Origin: CAVTLG01 sp963802635
GTDB lineage: Bacteria > Chloroflexota > Ktedonobacteria > Ktedonobacterales > Ktedonobacteraceae
Assembly: GCA_963802635.1 (NCBI GenBank)
Contig: CAWDJJ010000001.1
Location: 2,728,001-2,792,000 of the forward strand
Reading direction: 5' to 3'
DNA length: 64,000 bases
The notes under the pieces are model-generated. The model saw nothing but the letters and a program-made list of their open reading frames with translations, was not told the DNA's origin and searched no databases. The translations under genes were made by a program, and so were the position numbers. Shown in pieces: positions 46,301 through 55,800 of this stretch. How positions within the stretch are numbered: position 1 is the first letter of the stretch; each line of letters begins with the position of its first letter.

Positions 46301-47709
46301 GCCACCCTGCGCAAAAGTAGCTCATATCCCTCAAATTCTGGCCGAAATCGTCCTTCGACATCCCCTGCCGAAAGTAAGTCTTCCAGATTATCCAGCACTA
46401 TGAGTGCTCGAACCTCGCGCAAGCAAGAGAGCAGGAGGCTGATACGTCGTTCGAGGGTCACTGGCAGAGCGTTCAGGGGCTGCGGGGAGAGCACTTGAAG
46501 GCAACCATCCAGCAGTGCCTCGCATGATGGGGCGTCACGTAAGGAGCGCACAATGACCACTTCGAACGGACGGGCCAAAGACACTGTCCCCTCGGTCAGT
46601 TGATGTGCAACACTCATCACCAGCGCTGACTTACCAATACCGCCCATGCCTAGAACGCTCGCTACGCGGCAACGTTCCTGTACCACCCATTGGGTCAACT
46701 GAGTCAGTTCCTGTTCACGCCCGTAAAAGGTAGGAACGATCAGTGCATCACCCCAATCTACCCGTCGCTTTAGAGCGGGACTCTTCCACGATGAGGAAGC
46801 TGGTAAGTTGCTTGTGTCTGAAGGTAAGACCTGCGCTTTGCTAACGATAGGGGATATCTCGTACTCATCTGGCATGGTAGGTGCATCCTGTATCGTCTGT
46901 TCCAATGCCGCCGTGAAATCCTGCACAGTCACAAAGCGATCATTGGGGTCTTTCGCCAGGGCTTTGAGGACCACTTCCTCGACCGTGCTCGGAAGTCCCG
47001 GAACCTGTGCTATCAGGGAAGGAGGGGGTTTCATCATATGTTGCACGGCGATTTCAGTGGAGACACCCTCAAACGGGCATCGGCCTGCAATCCATTCATA
47101 AACCACCACCCCAAGACTATATTGATCGCTCTGAGTTCGTGCCTGCTTCTGTATCTGCTCTGGTGCCATATAGGTAATGGTGCCAAGAGCCTCCTGTTGC
47201 TGACTCAGAGAGCCTGAACTGTCCGCAATGGTAGCCAGACCAAAATCGGAGAGGAGCACGGCCCCATCGATGCGGAGTAGCATGTTTTGTGGCTTCACAT
47301 CGCAGTGGATGAGGCGCTGCTCATGGGCATACTGCAAGGCGGAGGCCACTTGCCGTACATAGTTGACCACCTGAGCTAGTGGTACTTGTGAGCCTTTCGG
47401 ATAGCGGTCACGCAACGTCCCCTGAGCGGCATACTCCATCACAAGGTATGGAATATCTTCTGGACTAATGCCAAAGTCCAGTAGGGGAACAATATGGGCA
47501 TGTTTCAAGCGGATCGTGCGTGCCTCATTGATGAACGCTTTGAGTTCCTCGCTGCGACTGAGCCGGATGTGCAAGAGTTTGATGGCGACCTGAGAGTGGT
47601 CGCATACCTGTTCCGCTAGATAGACATGCCCGAAACTGCCTCCACCCAGCCAGCGGAGCAGGCGGTAATCCCCCACCTGTTGACCGATGCGGTCCAGATG
47701 ATTTGCCAT
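43384..47709 (-). CDS. Ser/Thr kinase fused to NB-ARC and WD40 repeats
   Basis: The 1441-residue protein has three parts. Residues 1-280 are a Hanks-type kinase: WLGGGSFGHVYLAE, Lys in VAIKLLH, catalytic loop LIHCDVKPQN, DFG and YMAPEQ. The residue before the catalytic Asp is Cys, not Arg (non-RD kinase), so activation-loop phosphorylation is probably not needed. Then comes NB-ARC (LGMGGIGKSALVMSVAHQL; RALIVLDNLEDLL), the same pentapeptide-like linker as the neighbour, and about 14 WD40 repeats, ending ITGIRGLNEAEIASLQALGA. From the NB-ARC to the end it is a paralogue of the gene at 39989. The start at 47709 (MANHLD) has GGGAG 8 nt upstream; a start at 47760 is less good. With 41 bp between them, the two genes form an operon. 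Confidence 0.9.
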   Translation of the reverse strand: MANHLDRIGQQVGDYRLLRWLGGGSFGHVYLAEQVCDHSQVAIKLLHIRLSRSEELKAFINEARTIRLKHAHIVPLLDFGISPEDIPYLVMEYAAQGTLRDRYPKGSQVPLAQVVNYVRQVASALQYAHEQRLIHCDVKPQNMLLRIDGAVLLSDFGLATIADSSGSLSQQQEALGTITYMAPEQIQKQARTQSDQYSLGVVVYEWIAGRCPFEGVSTEIAVQHMMKPPPSLIAQVPGLPSTVEEVVLKALAKDPNDRFVTVQDFTAALEQTIQDAPTMPDEYEISPIVSKAQVLPSDTSNLPASSSWKSPALKRRVDWGDALIVPTFYGREQELTQLTQWVVQERCRVASVLGMGGIGKSALVMSVAHQLTEGTVSLARPFEVVIVRSLRDAPSCEALLDGCLQVLSPQPLNALPVTLERRISLLLSCLREVRALIVLDNLEDLLSAGDVEGRFRPEFEGYELLLRRVAETEHQSCLLLTSREEPEELRLLASKHSSVRMLRLTGLDISACKQILAEKELVGTEKDMERLIEIYVGNPLALKIVARTIVDLFGGEINLFLDSGIVVFGSITDLLDEQFARLSALEQCALCWLAIVREPVTLDELSTLLVTQESCAQVFDAIDAGYRRSLIEPGKRAGSFTLQSVVLEYVTAVLVTKACHEIKHHSLDRLIQHGLSQAHSKEYVRQTQERLLLSPLLRKLRSVYPGQVNKIEQEPQKAERKGTSPFPMPTASVEKQLLSLLDQLRKETNDAQGYGPANLIALLRLLRGDLSGLDLSHLSIRGVYLQGIEIHDASVAGALIRDCVWTSAVSATWTVVMSLDGKWWAAGGIQGQVRIWEGVQSQTLHLVWQAHIDLVYALAFSPDGRTLASGSTDGTIKLWDVESGVLLWTGYQYHPLCLAFAPDGHLLASGGLDTTVRLWDPQSGENLHTLTHPSHVWALAWSPDGNLMASGDKDGEIRLWARQQGAVPTFSPRLSMQTTNWVASLAFAPDGRTLASTSWRDQTVKLWKVISGQLLHTLEGYTDNSRCVAWSPDGRTLAYCNPDKGIWLWDVEADCCRAVLHGHSSDVYGLAFTPDGTRLLSGSADGTLRVWDVENYRCVRVTAGYEVSLWDLDWSPDGTHLVSGGVNGQVTLWDTGGATPPEVLYSHTWIVEGVGWSPDGQYLSSCGLDGVLCLWDPTSHTPIHRFENPKIVLLGMAWSPDGSELAHGTYGQGIQVWNATTRSLRFIGQTHPKPLWRVAWSPDSTQLVGGDDDGGLYLWQSRERQDTAPVSLLGHQGRIMGLVWSPDGKRLASGSGNSSSGELFLWDVERAMRIQTFEGHPGMVYALVWCRRRDGHRDQLISGGSDGILRWWDVESGTCVSTQEAHHGIIRSLKVSSDGKFLASCGEDGAIMIWDLTRNAHLQTLRHDRIYERLTITGIRGLNEAEIASLQALGAIDEATS

Positions 47710-48092
47710 ATCTCTACTCCCATGTAGCCAAGAATCATTCCTTTGAATACTTTGCGACATCTCTCGCTCGTGTAAACTTGTTCAACCAAGCTACAGAGCA
47801 TCAATGCAGGCGAATTTGAGTAGCAACACTGTAGTCCAAAACTCAGCTCGTGGACACAAGACATCTTCCCCACATGTCTCGCAAATGCTCTCTAGATTTA
47901 CACATACTTATACTAACAATAGCAGATCAATCATGAGCAAGACAATTTTAAGGAGAAAAAACAGGACCAATGTCGGCTTTAGCCATAAACTGTTCTGTCA
48001 TAAATCTCTTTACACACCTTCTTAACATCTCTTCTTCGTGTCCTCTCAGCTTTGTTGCATTCCCATCCCAAATACAGAAAATCCTTCTTGCT
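47710..48092. other. Intergenic region upstream of the kinase-WD40 gene
   Basis: This gap of 383 bp separates the kinase-NB-ARC-WD40 gene from the end of prpD, both on the minus strand. It is more AT-rich than the genes and should hold the promoter of the WD40 pair. No gene, repeat or RNA was recognised. Confidence 0.4.
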
Positions 48093-49545
48093 CTAGTTCA
48101 CCAACAAGCGCATAAAATCCTGGACGGGTAGAGCCTCTAGCCTCTGTGCATCCAGGCAAACGTCCAGAAGCGCCTGAACCCGTTTGCCTGGGAAACAGGT
48201 GCGCAGGTTGGCGGTCCATTTCTCTTCCAGGGCTACCCGGCTTTCTGCACGTCGCCGCCGATGTCCGAGGGGATATTCCACCACGACTTTTTCAGTGGCT
48301 GTGCCATCCTGAAAGCATACCTGCACGGAGTTGGCTATCGAACGTTTCTGCGGGTCCAGATAGTCGCGGCTGTAGCCTGGATTTTCTACAACGACCATTC
48401 TGGCACGGAGCACGTCAATACGCGGGTCACGCGCACGTTCGTCCTCGTAGTCATCGGCAGTGAGTTGACCAGTGAGCAAGCCAATCGCTACCATATATTG
48501 GATGCAATGATCGCGATCAGCAGGGTTGGCGAGCGGACCAGTCTTGTCAATAATACGGATCGCTGAATCCTGAGTGGTGAGCACTATTTTTTCGATCTGG
48601 TCCACCCGATCTTTGATCTGCTTATGCAATATTATCGCACATTCTACCGCTGTTTGTGCATGAAACTCTGCTGGAAAAGATATTTTGAAGAGGATATTCT
48701 CCATAACATAGGACCCATAGGGATGTGACACGACGAACGGTTTGCCGTCGAAAACCGTGTCATAGAAGCCCCACGTGCTGGCAGTGAGTGCAGTGGGATA
48801 GCCCATCTCGCCTTGCATCGTCATGAGGGCCAGACGCACAGCTCGGCTGGTTGCATCGCCAGCCGCCCAGGATTTGCGCGACCCCGTGTTGGGTGCGTGC
48901 CGATAGGTGCGCAGGCTACCATTGTCGATCCAGGCATTGGACAGCGCGTTCATGATATCTCGCTGATTTCCCCCCAATAATCCCGTGACAACAGCGGTGG
49001 AGGCTACCTTCACAAGTAACACGTGATCTAGCCCAACGCGGTTCAAACTATTTTCCAGCGCCAGTATACCCTGAATTTCGTAGGCTTTTGATCATCGCGG
49101 TAAGTACATCGCGCATCAGCAGCGGGTCCTGCCCATTTGCTCGGCGAAGCTGGCTCTGATAGTCTGCGCTGGCGAGAATACCGCCCAGGTTATCCGAAGG
49201 ATGCCCCCATTCGGCAGCTAGCCAGGTATCATTGAAATCTAGCCAGCGAATCATCGTGCCGATAGAGAACGCAGCTTGCACCGGGTCCAGCACAAATGGC
49301 GTACCGGGAACGCGCGCTCCATATGGCACAATTGTCCCTGGCACAATCGGCCCCAGCAGTTTGCGACACTCAGGATAACGCAGCGCCAAAACTGCACAGC
49401 CAATTGCATCGAGCAGGCAGGCATGAGCTGTCGCATAAGCTTCTCCATTGGAGATGGACGTTTCGCTCACATAGTTGGCAAGTGCGACCAGAACCTGATC
49501 AGGTTCTGGTCGCACCATCTCTGGTTGTATCTGGTGAGAACACAT
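48093..49545 (-). pseudogene. prpD: 2-methylcitrate dehydratase (MmgE/PrpD), frameshifted
   Basis: The two frames together give a complete MmgE/PrpD protein of about 483 residues. The first part runs from 49545 (NYVSETSISNGEAYATAHAC, LDAIGCAVLALRYPECRKLL, TMIRWLDFNDTWLAAEWGHP) to TAMIK. A run of four T at 49085-49088 (A on the coding strand) seems one too long; with three the frame reads IKAYEIQGILALENSLNRVG and continues to 48093 (GSRKSWAAGDATSRAVRLAL, STWGFYDTVF, HAQTAVECAIILH). The enzyme dehydrates 2-methylcitrate to 2-methylaconitate in propionate breakdown. A 34-bp perfect palindrome sits at 49482-49515, within codons 11-22. It is followed by no other prp gene but preceded by prpC. Confidence 0.88.
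49482..49515. repeat. 34-bp perfect palindrome inside prpD
   Basis: GTGCGACCAGAACCT (49482-49496), a GATC centre (49497-49500) and AGGTTCTGGTCGCAC (49501-49515) form a perfect palindrome. It encodes VRPEPDQVLVA about 30 nt after the prpD start codon. In mRNA it would form a 15-bp stem with a GATC loop. Confidence 0.95.
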
Positions 49546-49610
49546 CTACTCTGCCCCTCTCAAGTTCTCTGCTGGCTCCGAGTAATCAACCACCATCGGT
49601 TTCAAACCTC

Positions 49611-50729
49611 CTAGCGCTTGGCGAGAGGCACGTACGGACGAGGATCGGGTCCAAGGTAATCAGCGTCCGGGCGAATAAGCTTGTTATTGCTACGCTGCTC
49701 AAAGACATGTGCGGACCAGCCAGAGGTTCTTGCCAACACAAAAAGTGGCGTGAATAGTTCAGTAGGAATCCCACAGCAATGGTAGAGCACTGCGCTGTAG
49801 AAATCGAGGTTGGGGAACAAACTCTTCTCACGCCTCATCACCTGTTCAATGCGCTCGGCAACGTTATAGAGTGATTGCGCATTGCTGTGCTCAGTCAGGC
49901 TCCGCGCCCAGGGCTTGATCACATCAGAACGAGGATCAGAAATGCGATAGACGCGGTGCCCGAACCCCATAATCACCTGCTTTTGCGCGAGTAGCTGCAG
50001 TACACCTTGTTCGGCCTGCTCAGGGGTCTGAAACTGCTGGATCAGTGCCATAGCGGCCTCATTCGCGCCACCATGTAAGGGACCTTTCAATGTACTGATG
50101 GCTGCGGTAAAGGCGGAATAGAGATCGGAGCGGGTTGAAGCTGCAATGCGTGCAGCAAACGTTGAGGCATTGAACTCATGCTCAGCATAGAGGATCAAGG
50201 AGACATTCACGGCCTGTCGTTGGAGTTCCTCTGGAGGTGTGCCGTGTAAGAGATGCAGGAAATATCCTGCCGTACTCTTGTCATCGGTAACAGTTTCAAT
50301 ACGCTGACCGTGGTGATGGTAATGATACCAGTAGAACAGCATAGCCGGAAAGCTAGCGAGCAAGCGATTAGCGACCGCGTACTGATCGTGTGTCGCGCTT
50401 TCTGGCTCCAGCACGCCCAGCGCTGAGCAACCAGTACGCAGAATATCCATCGGATGCGCTTGCCCATCCAAATGTTCAAGGATGCTTTTGAGGCCAGAAG
50501 AGAGTGCACGCAGAGAGATCAAGCGTTGCTGATAGGTAGTAAGTTCCTCTTGATCAGGGAGCTTGCCGTAGAGCAGAAGATAGGCAACCTCTTCAAACGA
50601 AGCATACTGAGCCAGATCCTGGATATCATAGCCACGATACGTCAACCCGACGCCCGTTTTCCCCACCGTTGAGATAGCAGTTTCTCCGGCAACAATGCCT
50701 GCGAGACCACCGGCTGTTTTATTGGTCAT
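49611..50729 (-). CDS. prpC: 2-methylcitrate synthase / citrate synthase
   Basis: The 372-residue protein is a type-I/short citrate synthase of the PrpC group, with the catalytic residues in TLKGPLHGGANEAAM (His), IMGFGHRVYRISDPR (His) and NLDFYSAVLYHCCGIP (Asp). N-terminal GLAGIVAGETAISTVGKTG is typical of methylcitrate synthases. It condenses propionyl-CoA with oxaloacetate. The ATG at 50729 has GGAGA 9 nt upstream and overlaps the end of prpB by 11 bp, so the two are translationally coupled. Its placement between prpB and prpD supports the methylcitrate role over citrate synthesis. Confidence 0.9.
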   Translation of the reverse strand: MTNKTAGGLAGIVAGETAISTVGKTGVGLTYRGYDIQDLAQYASFEEVAYLLLYGKLPDQEELTTYQQRLISLRALSSGLKSILEHLDGQAHPMDILRTGCSALGVLEPESATHDQYAVANRLLASFPAMLFYWYHYHHHGQRIETVTDDKSTAGYFLHLLHGTPPEELQRQAVNVSLILYAEHEFNASTFAARIAASTRSDLYSAFTAAISTLKGPLHGGANEAAMALIQQFQTPEQAEQGVLQLLAQKQVIMGFGHRVYRISDPRSDVIKPWARSLTEHSNAQSLYNVAERIEQVMRREKSLFPNLDFYSAVLYHCCGIPTELFTPLFVLARTSGWSAHVFEQRSNNKLIRPDADYLGPDPRPYVPLAKR

Positions 50730-51630
50730 CGTTTTCTTCTCCACTTTGTCTGAATAGCTGATCAATTTTTTCCTGATAGGATGCGTAATGAAGGAAATCA
50801 TACAGTTCCTGGCGTGTTTGCATCGTCGAGAGCACCTGCTGTTGCGTCCCTTCGCGGCGTACTGTGGTGTAGACATTGAGCGCAGCAGCATTCATGGCGC
50901 GAAAGGCAGACAGGGGATAAAGCACCAGCCTGGCACCGACGCTGGCGAGCTGTTGTGTGGTAAACAATGGCGTCACCCCGAATTCGGTCATATTCGCCAG
51001 CAGCGGAATGTCGACAACATCCGCAAAGCGACGATAGAAGACCAACTCGGTCAATGCCTCGGGGAAGAGCATATCAGCACCTGCAGCCTGGTAACACATG
51101 GCCCGCTCTAACGCTGGCTCCAATCCTTCGACAGCCAGCGCATCAGTACGCGCCATCACGACAAAATCGCTATCGGTCTTTGCATCAATCGCTGCTTTAA
51201 TCCGATCAGCCATCTCGTTGGCTGAAACCAGGGCTTTGCCAGGCAGATGCCCGCAACGTTTCGCCTGCACCTGATCTTCGATATGCACGCCTGCTGCTCC
51301 AGCGCCGATCAACTGACGAATAGTCCGGTTGATCATCAGCGCGTTGCCCCAGCCGGTATCGATATCCACCAGGACAGGGAGATTGGTCACGCTGGTGATC
51401 CGTCGAACATCTTCCAGCACATCGTTCAGCGTCGTCAAAGCCAGATCGGGCAAACCATACGAGGCATTTGCCACGCCAGCACCCGAAATGTAGAGCGCAC
51501 GGAAACCAACGCGCTCGGCCATCAGGGCGCTATAGGCATTGATCGTTCCAACCACTTGTAATGGCCGTTCAACATTCAGAGCGGCACGCAGGCGAGCACC
51601 TGCCGAGGAACTTCTGGTATTCACTGACAT
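50719..51630 (-). CDS. prpB: 2-methylisocitrate lyase
   Basis: The 303-residue protein belongs to the isocitrate lyase/PEP mutase family. Signatures are YISGAGVANASYGLPDLALT, LPVLVDIDTGWGNALMI, and the catalytic KRCGHLPGK loop with the flanking GVHIEDQVQA metal site, then VVMARTDAL and LLANMTEFG. It splits 2-methylisocitrate to pyruvate and succinate. It is the first gene of the prpB-prpC-prpD operon. The ATG at 51630 is used; TTG or GTG codons slightly upstream are closer to AAAGG and might be the real start. Confidence 0.9.
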   Translation of the reverse strand: MSVNTRSSSAGARLRAALNVERPLQVVGTINAYSALMAERVGFRALYISGAGVANASYGLPDLALTTLNDVLEDVRRITSVTNLPVLVDIDTGWGNALMINRTIRQLIGAGAAGVHIEDQVQAKRCGHLPGKALVSANEMADRIKAAIDAKTDSDFVVMARTDALAVEGLEPALERAMCYQAAGADMLFPEALTELVFYRRFADVVDIPLLANMTEFGVTPLFTTQQLASVGARLVLYPLSAFRAMNAAALNVYTTVRREGTQQQVLSTMQTRQELYDFLHYASYQEKIDQLFRQSGEENDDQ

Positions 51631-51748
51631 ACACGGCAACACTGCCTTTGTAGAGCAATCATGCCGTCCCTCCTTCCATGCAAAGAGTTCGAGCGTACGA
51701 TTCAGAACGCTGTAAGAGCGCGCAACGTCGTCATCCTGAACACAGCAT

Positions 51749-51828
51749 TGTCGACACATGTGTTATAATAAAACATATAGCACAAAAAAAAGGGTTCCGC
51801 AAGGGTATCACACACATTGCTGTCGACA
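51749..51828. promoter_or_regulatory. Twin palindromic operator candidates and -10 box between prpB and gntR
   Basis: The palindrome TGTCGACA occurs at 51749-51756 and again at 51821-51828, both within a longer common word (ATTG, one or two bases, GTCGACAC). Between them, TATAAT at 51764-51769 is a good plus-strand -10, and ACACATGTGT overlaps it. FadR-type GntR proteins bind short TGT-ACA palindromes, so these may be autoregulatory sites that also control prpB. Confidence 0.5.
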
Positions 51829-51845
51829 CTTTCATAAAGAGGAGC

Positions 51846-52602
51846 ATGATGGAAACGAACAGTCAAGGGCTTCTAGCGCGTGTGCTCGAAATGTTCGACA
51901 CACCCAGATTCGCTCGTGGGATCAATTGCGGAGTGGATTGGCTGTGCCATCGTTGAGGGTCGCCTCCAACCTGGCGACGATCTCAATTCAGTCGATCTCT
52001 CAAGGCAGTTTCAGACCAGCCGGACACCTGTTCGCGAGGCATTGCTCCTATTAGAGAAAGAGGGCATGGTGACGATCCCTCCACGCCGACGGCCTTCTGT
52101 GGCACGCATCAGTCTGCCTGAAGTGCGTGAAATATATCAGGTGCGTGCCAATCTGTTAATGCTGGCAGCGGAGTTAATCACCAAAGAGGCAACGGACGAG
52201 TCCATTGCGGTGCTCAGGGGCTTTCTCCCACAGTTACGGGAAACGTCCGCAGCACAGGATGTCGATGCCTACTTCTGGGCAAATATTGCTTTTCGCGAGG
52301 CTGAAGCGGACATTTGTGGCAATGGACAGGTGAAGCGTATCCTGGACTCGCTGGGATTACGAACGCTCCAGTTACGTCACCTCAGTCTCTCTCAACCAGG
52401 ACGCCTGGAACAAGCGCTGAACGATAGGGAACGCCAGGTATGCGCATACGAGGAGCGCGATACTGTACTGGCAGTGGCCTTAGCGCGTTCAATTGTATTT
52501 AATGCGTTAGAGGCCATCGAGCGGTCTGGTTGGACTGGTTTTCAAACGGAAAAAACCGACGATGTGGGTTGCCAGAAGCGTGATCTGTTGTCTCCCATCT
52601 GA
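51846..52602 (+). pseudogene. GntR-family (FadR-type) regulator, frameshifted near its N terminus
   Basis: A strong AGAGGAG precedes ATG 51846, and this frame reads METNSQGLLARVLEMFDTPR then FARG before losing homology and stopping at 51956. A GGG at 51918-51920 seems one G too long; with GG the frame becomes FARGSIAEWIGCAIVEGRLQ and continues as a GntR winged helix (LSRQFQTSRTPVREALLLLE, KEGMVTIPPRR) and an FCD ligand-binding domain (VREIYQVRANLLMLAAELI). It is divergent from prpBCD and is the likely regulator. If the indel is real, a start at 51880 could give a protein lacking the first helix. Confidence 0.8.
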
Positions 52603-52809
52603 ATGAGGTAGCTTCTGGAACTTCACCTAAAAAGTGCATGCGCCCAATTTACGCAGGTGTTGAGACGGTCACTCAACTTCTCCCTCTTCTCCGCCAGGAT
52701 TCGTTCTGTCTAGCATCCTCAATATTATCACCTGCTCTATCCAAGTAGATGCCCTCAATGCGCGTTTTTCCCTTAGCCATTGGACGGTCAGAGATGATCA
52801 CTCAGGACC
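52603..52809. other. Remnant of a further repeat tail next to the coiled-coil gene
   Basis: Part of this gap (about 52690-52790) resembles the repeat-end segment of the following gene: TCTAGCATCCTCAATAT, TCACCTG and a shared TCTATCCAAGTAG-like word appear in the same order as at 53900-53970 and 55230-55290. It carries no open frame and is probably a decayed piece of an extra repeat. Confidence 0.5.
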
Positions 52810-55800
52810 TCAGCCCCTATATATAACATTCTCACCCAGGACCTTAGCCCGTATATCATCCTCATCTCGTATAGCATCCTCAATCCTCTCACGTGTTCTA
52901 AGCAAGTAGCCATCCTTAATGTCGCTTATTTCCCATGTGAGATCTCTTTGTATATCTTGTATGGCATGCCCTCTTTCTTGTTGAACAAAATCACGTAGAG
53001 GCTTTGTAACAGCACGTACAAGCCGAGCAGCCATCTTACTTTCTGTCGTCTCTGACTCGAATACTGGCTCGAAGTCATTGCATGACTGCTCCATTTGGTT
53101 TAAATCCGCTTGTAATTTTGGAACGCCAACCTTCTCCATTGCGATGAGATCTCGGTACAAATATCGCAGCTTTTGAGCATCGAGGGATGAAATAGAAAAC
53201 ACAGCCCATCTAGAAAACACAGCCTCACGAAGCATTCCGTCTGCGTCAGCAATGACATTACTCATATCTCGTTTTTCTTTTAATGCTGTATCTAATCTTT
53301 TTTTTAGATCAAACAAATTTTCTTTGTAAGATTTTGTAAGTCCTTTAAAATCTTTTTTCGCTTTATCTCTCTCAGATCTTAAAAGTTCTACCATTTCTGG
53401 TTTTGAATCTTCAAACTTCGATGTCTTTTTCAATGCCACCATCTGTTTTCTGGAGATAGAGGTGTGCGCATGCCTCTTTCCTTCGTGCGATACGTTCTTG
53501 CATACGTGCTATCTCACTTTTTCCTGTTTCAACAAAGTCATGCATAGTTTTGGCACCACCATCTGCTGCTGCCGTGAATTTATGGTACGACTGCTCCATT
53601 TGGTCGACATCTGCTTGCAATTTTGGAACATCAACCGTCATCATTGCGCTGAGACGTCTGTGCAATTCACGTATCTTACGATTACTATATCCTTTTAGGT
53701 AAATGTCGTTGTAGAGTGTTTCGTAACTGCCTTCGTAGAGTGAAACGAAAGTTTCATTTAACGCTTCTTTCCCGCTTTCATACCCTGCTTTGGCGGTATG
53801 AAATTCGCTCACGGCTTCACCTTTCACACCTTCAAACGTTGAAGAGGCTTGTCCACCAACAGGATCAGTATGTTCAGATGCTGCTTGTTCTGTCTGTCTA
53901 GCATCCTCACGCTGTATCGCATCCTCAATGTTCTCACCTGTTCTCTGCGAGTATTGATACCCAGTGGGGCGCATTTGCTGTGCAAGTGTTCTTTGTATCT
54001 GTTCTATTTCACGCTCTCTTTCTTGTTGAACAAAATCACGTAGAGGCTGTTTAACAGCACGTACAAGCCGAGAAACCAGCGTACTTTGGCCCATCTCTGA
54101 CTGAAATGTTGACTCGAAGGTCTCGCACGACTGCTCTATTTGGTTTAAATCCGTTTGTAATTCTTCAACGCCAACCGTCCGTGCCTCGGTGAGATTTCGG
54201 TACAAATCTCGCAGCTTTTGAGCAGGGAGGGATGTATCCCCAAGAAGTGTTTTGGCTGCCTTATTAAAGTCCTCCTCTATAGCGTTTCTTTTGTAAAGTG
54301 CTGTATCTGCTCTGTTTTTTAGAGAGGAACTTTTCTCTCTATAAGGTTTCAGAAATCCTTTATGTTCTTCCCATACGTTTTCTCTTTTAGATATTAAATA
54401 TTCTATTAATTGTGAATTTGAATCCTCGAACTCGGTATCCTCTTTAATGTTACTATTTATCTCTTTAATATTACCATTTTCATCTTTAATGTTAACTTTT
54501 GTCATTTCCTGATAGGAAAGCTTGAATCCCCTTTCCTCTTTCGTGATCCGCTCTTCCAAATCTTTTATCTGACTTTTTCTCGTTTCAACAGTTTCATGCA
54601 TAGATTTGGCACCATTATCATGTTGAGAAACTGGTTGCTCAGATAAGGCAAATACTGCTGCTGTGAACTCTTTGTGCGCCTGCTCCATTTGATCAACATA
54701 CGTTCGTAATTTTGGAAGATCAGACGTACTTGCTGTGGTAAAACGTCTGTACAATTCACGCATCTTACGATCATTGTCATAGCTGAAAGAGTGCTGAAGC
54801 TTTCCTTTTTCTTCGTGGAGTGAAGCTAGCTTTGCATCGAACGTTGCTTTTTTCTTTTCATACGTTGCTTTAGCTCTATGAAATTCGTTCTTTGTTTTAC
54901 GCTTTACACCTTCCAAAAAAAGCCTTTGTTGCTCCTGTAACCCTTGTTTTGCTTCTTTCGGAGCGTCGTGATCCAACATTCTTGCTGACTCTGAAACAGG
55001 ACGAGTCTGTTCAGATGATAATCCCTGTGTTTTTTTCTTTTCATACTTTGCTTTGACTGCATCAAATTTGCGCCTTGCTTTACGTTTCATAGCTTCGAAG
55101 AAACTCTTTTGCTGCTCGTGTGACCCTCGCCTCGCTCCTCTTAGAGCGTTGTGATCCAATACCCTTGACTCTGAAGAAGCTTGTTCACCAACAGGACGAT
55201 TATGTTCAGGTGCTGCTCGTTCTGTCTGTCTAGCATCCTCACGCTGTATCGCATTCTCAATATTCTCACCTGTTCTAAAAAAGTATTCATTCTCGGTGAA
55301 GCGTATTTGCTGTGCAAGTGTTGTTTGTATCTGTTCTATTTCACGCCCTCTTTCTGCTTGAACAAAATCACGTAGGGGCTGTTTAATAGCACGTACAAGC
55401 CGAGAAACCAGCGTACTTTGGTCCATCTCTGACTGAAATGTTGACTCGAAGGTCTCGCACGACTGCTCCATTTGGTCTAAATCCGTTTGTAATTCTTCAA
55501 CGCCAACCGTCCGTGCCTCGGTGAGATTTCGGTACAAATCTCGCAGCTTTTGAGCAGGAAGGGATGTATCCCCAAGAGGTGTTTTGGCTGCCTCCTTAAA
55601 GTCCTCCTCAATAGCGTTTATTTTGTAAAATGCTGTATCTGCCATTTCTCTTATAGTGCGTATTTTTATTCTATAAATATTTATAAATGCTTCATTTTCT
55701 TTGTATGTTTCATTACGTTTAGATGTTAAGTATTTTATTAATTCTGGGTTTTTATCTTCAAACTCGATCTCATTGTTAATCCTACCGTTTGTTCTTTTCC

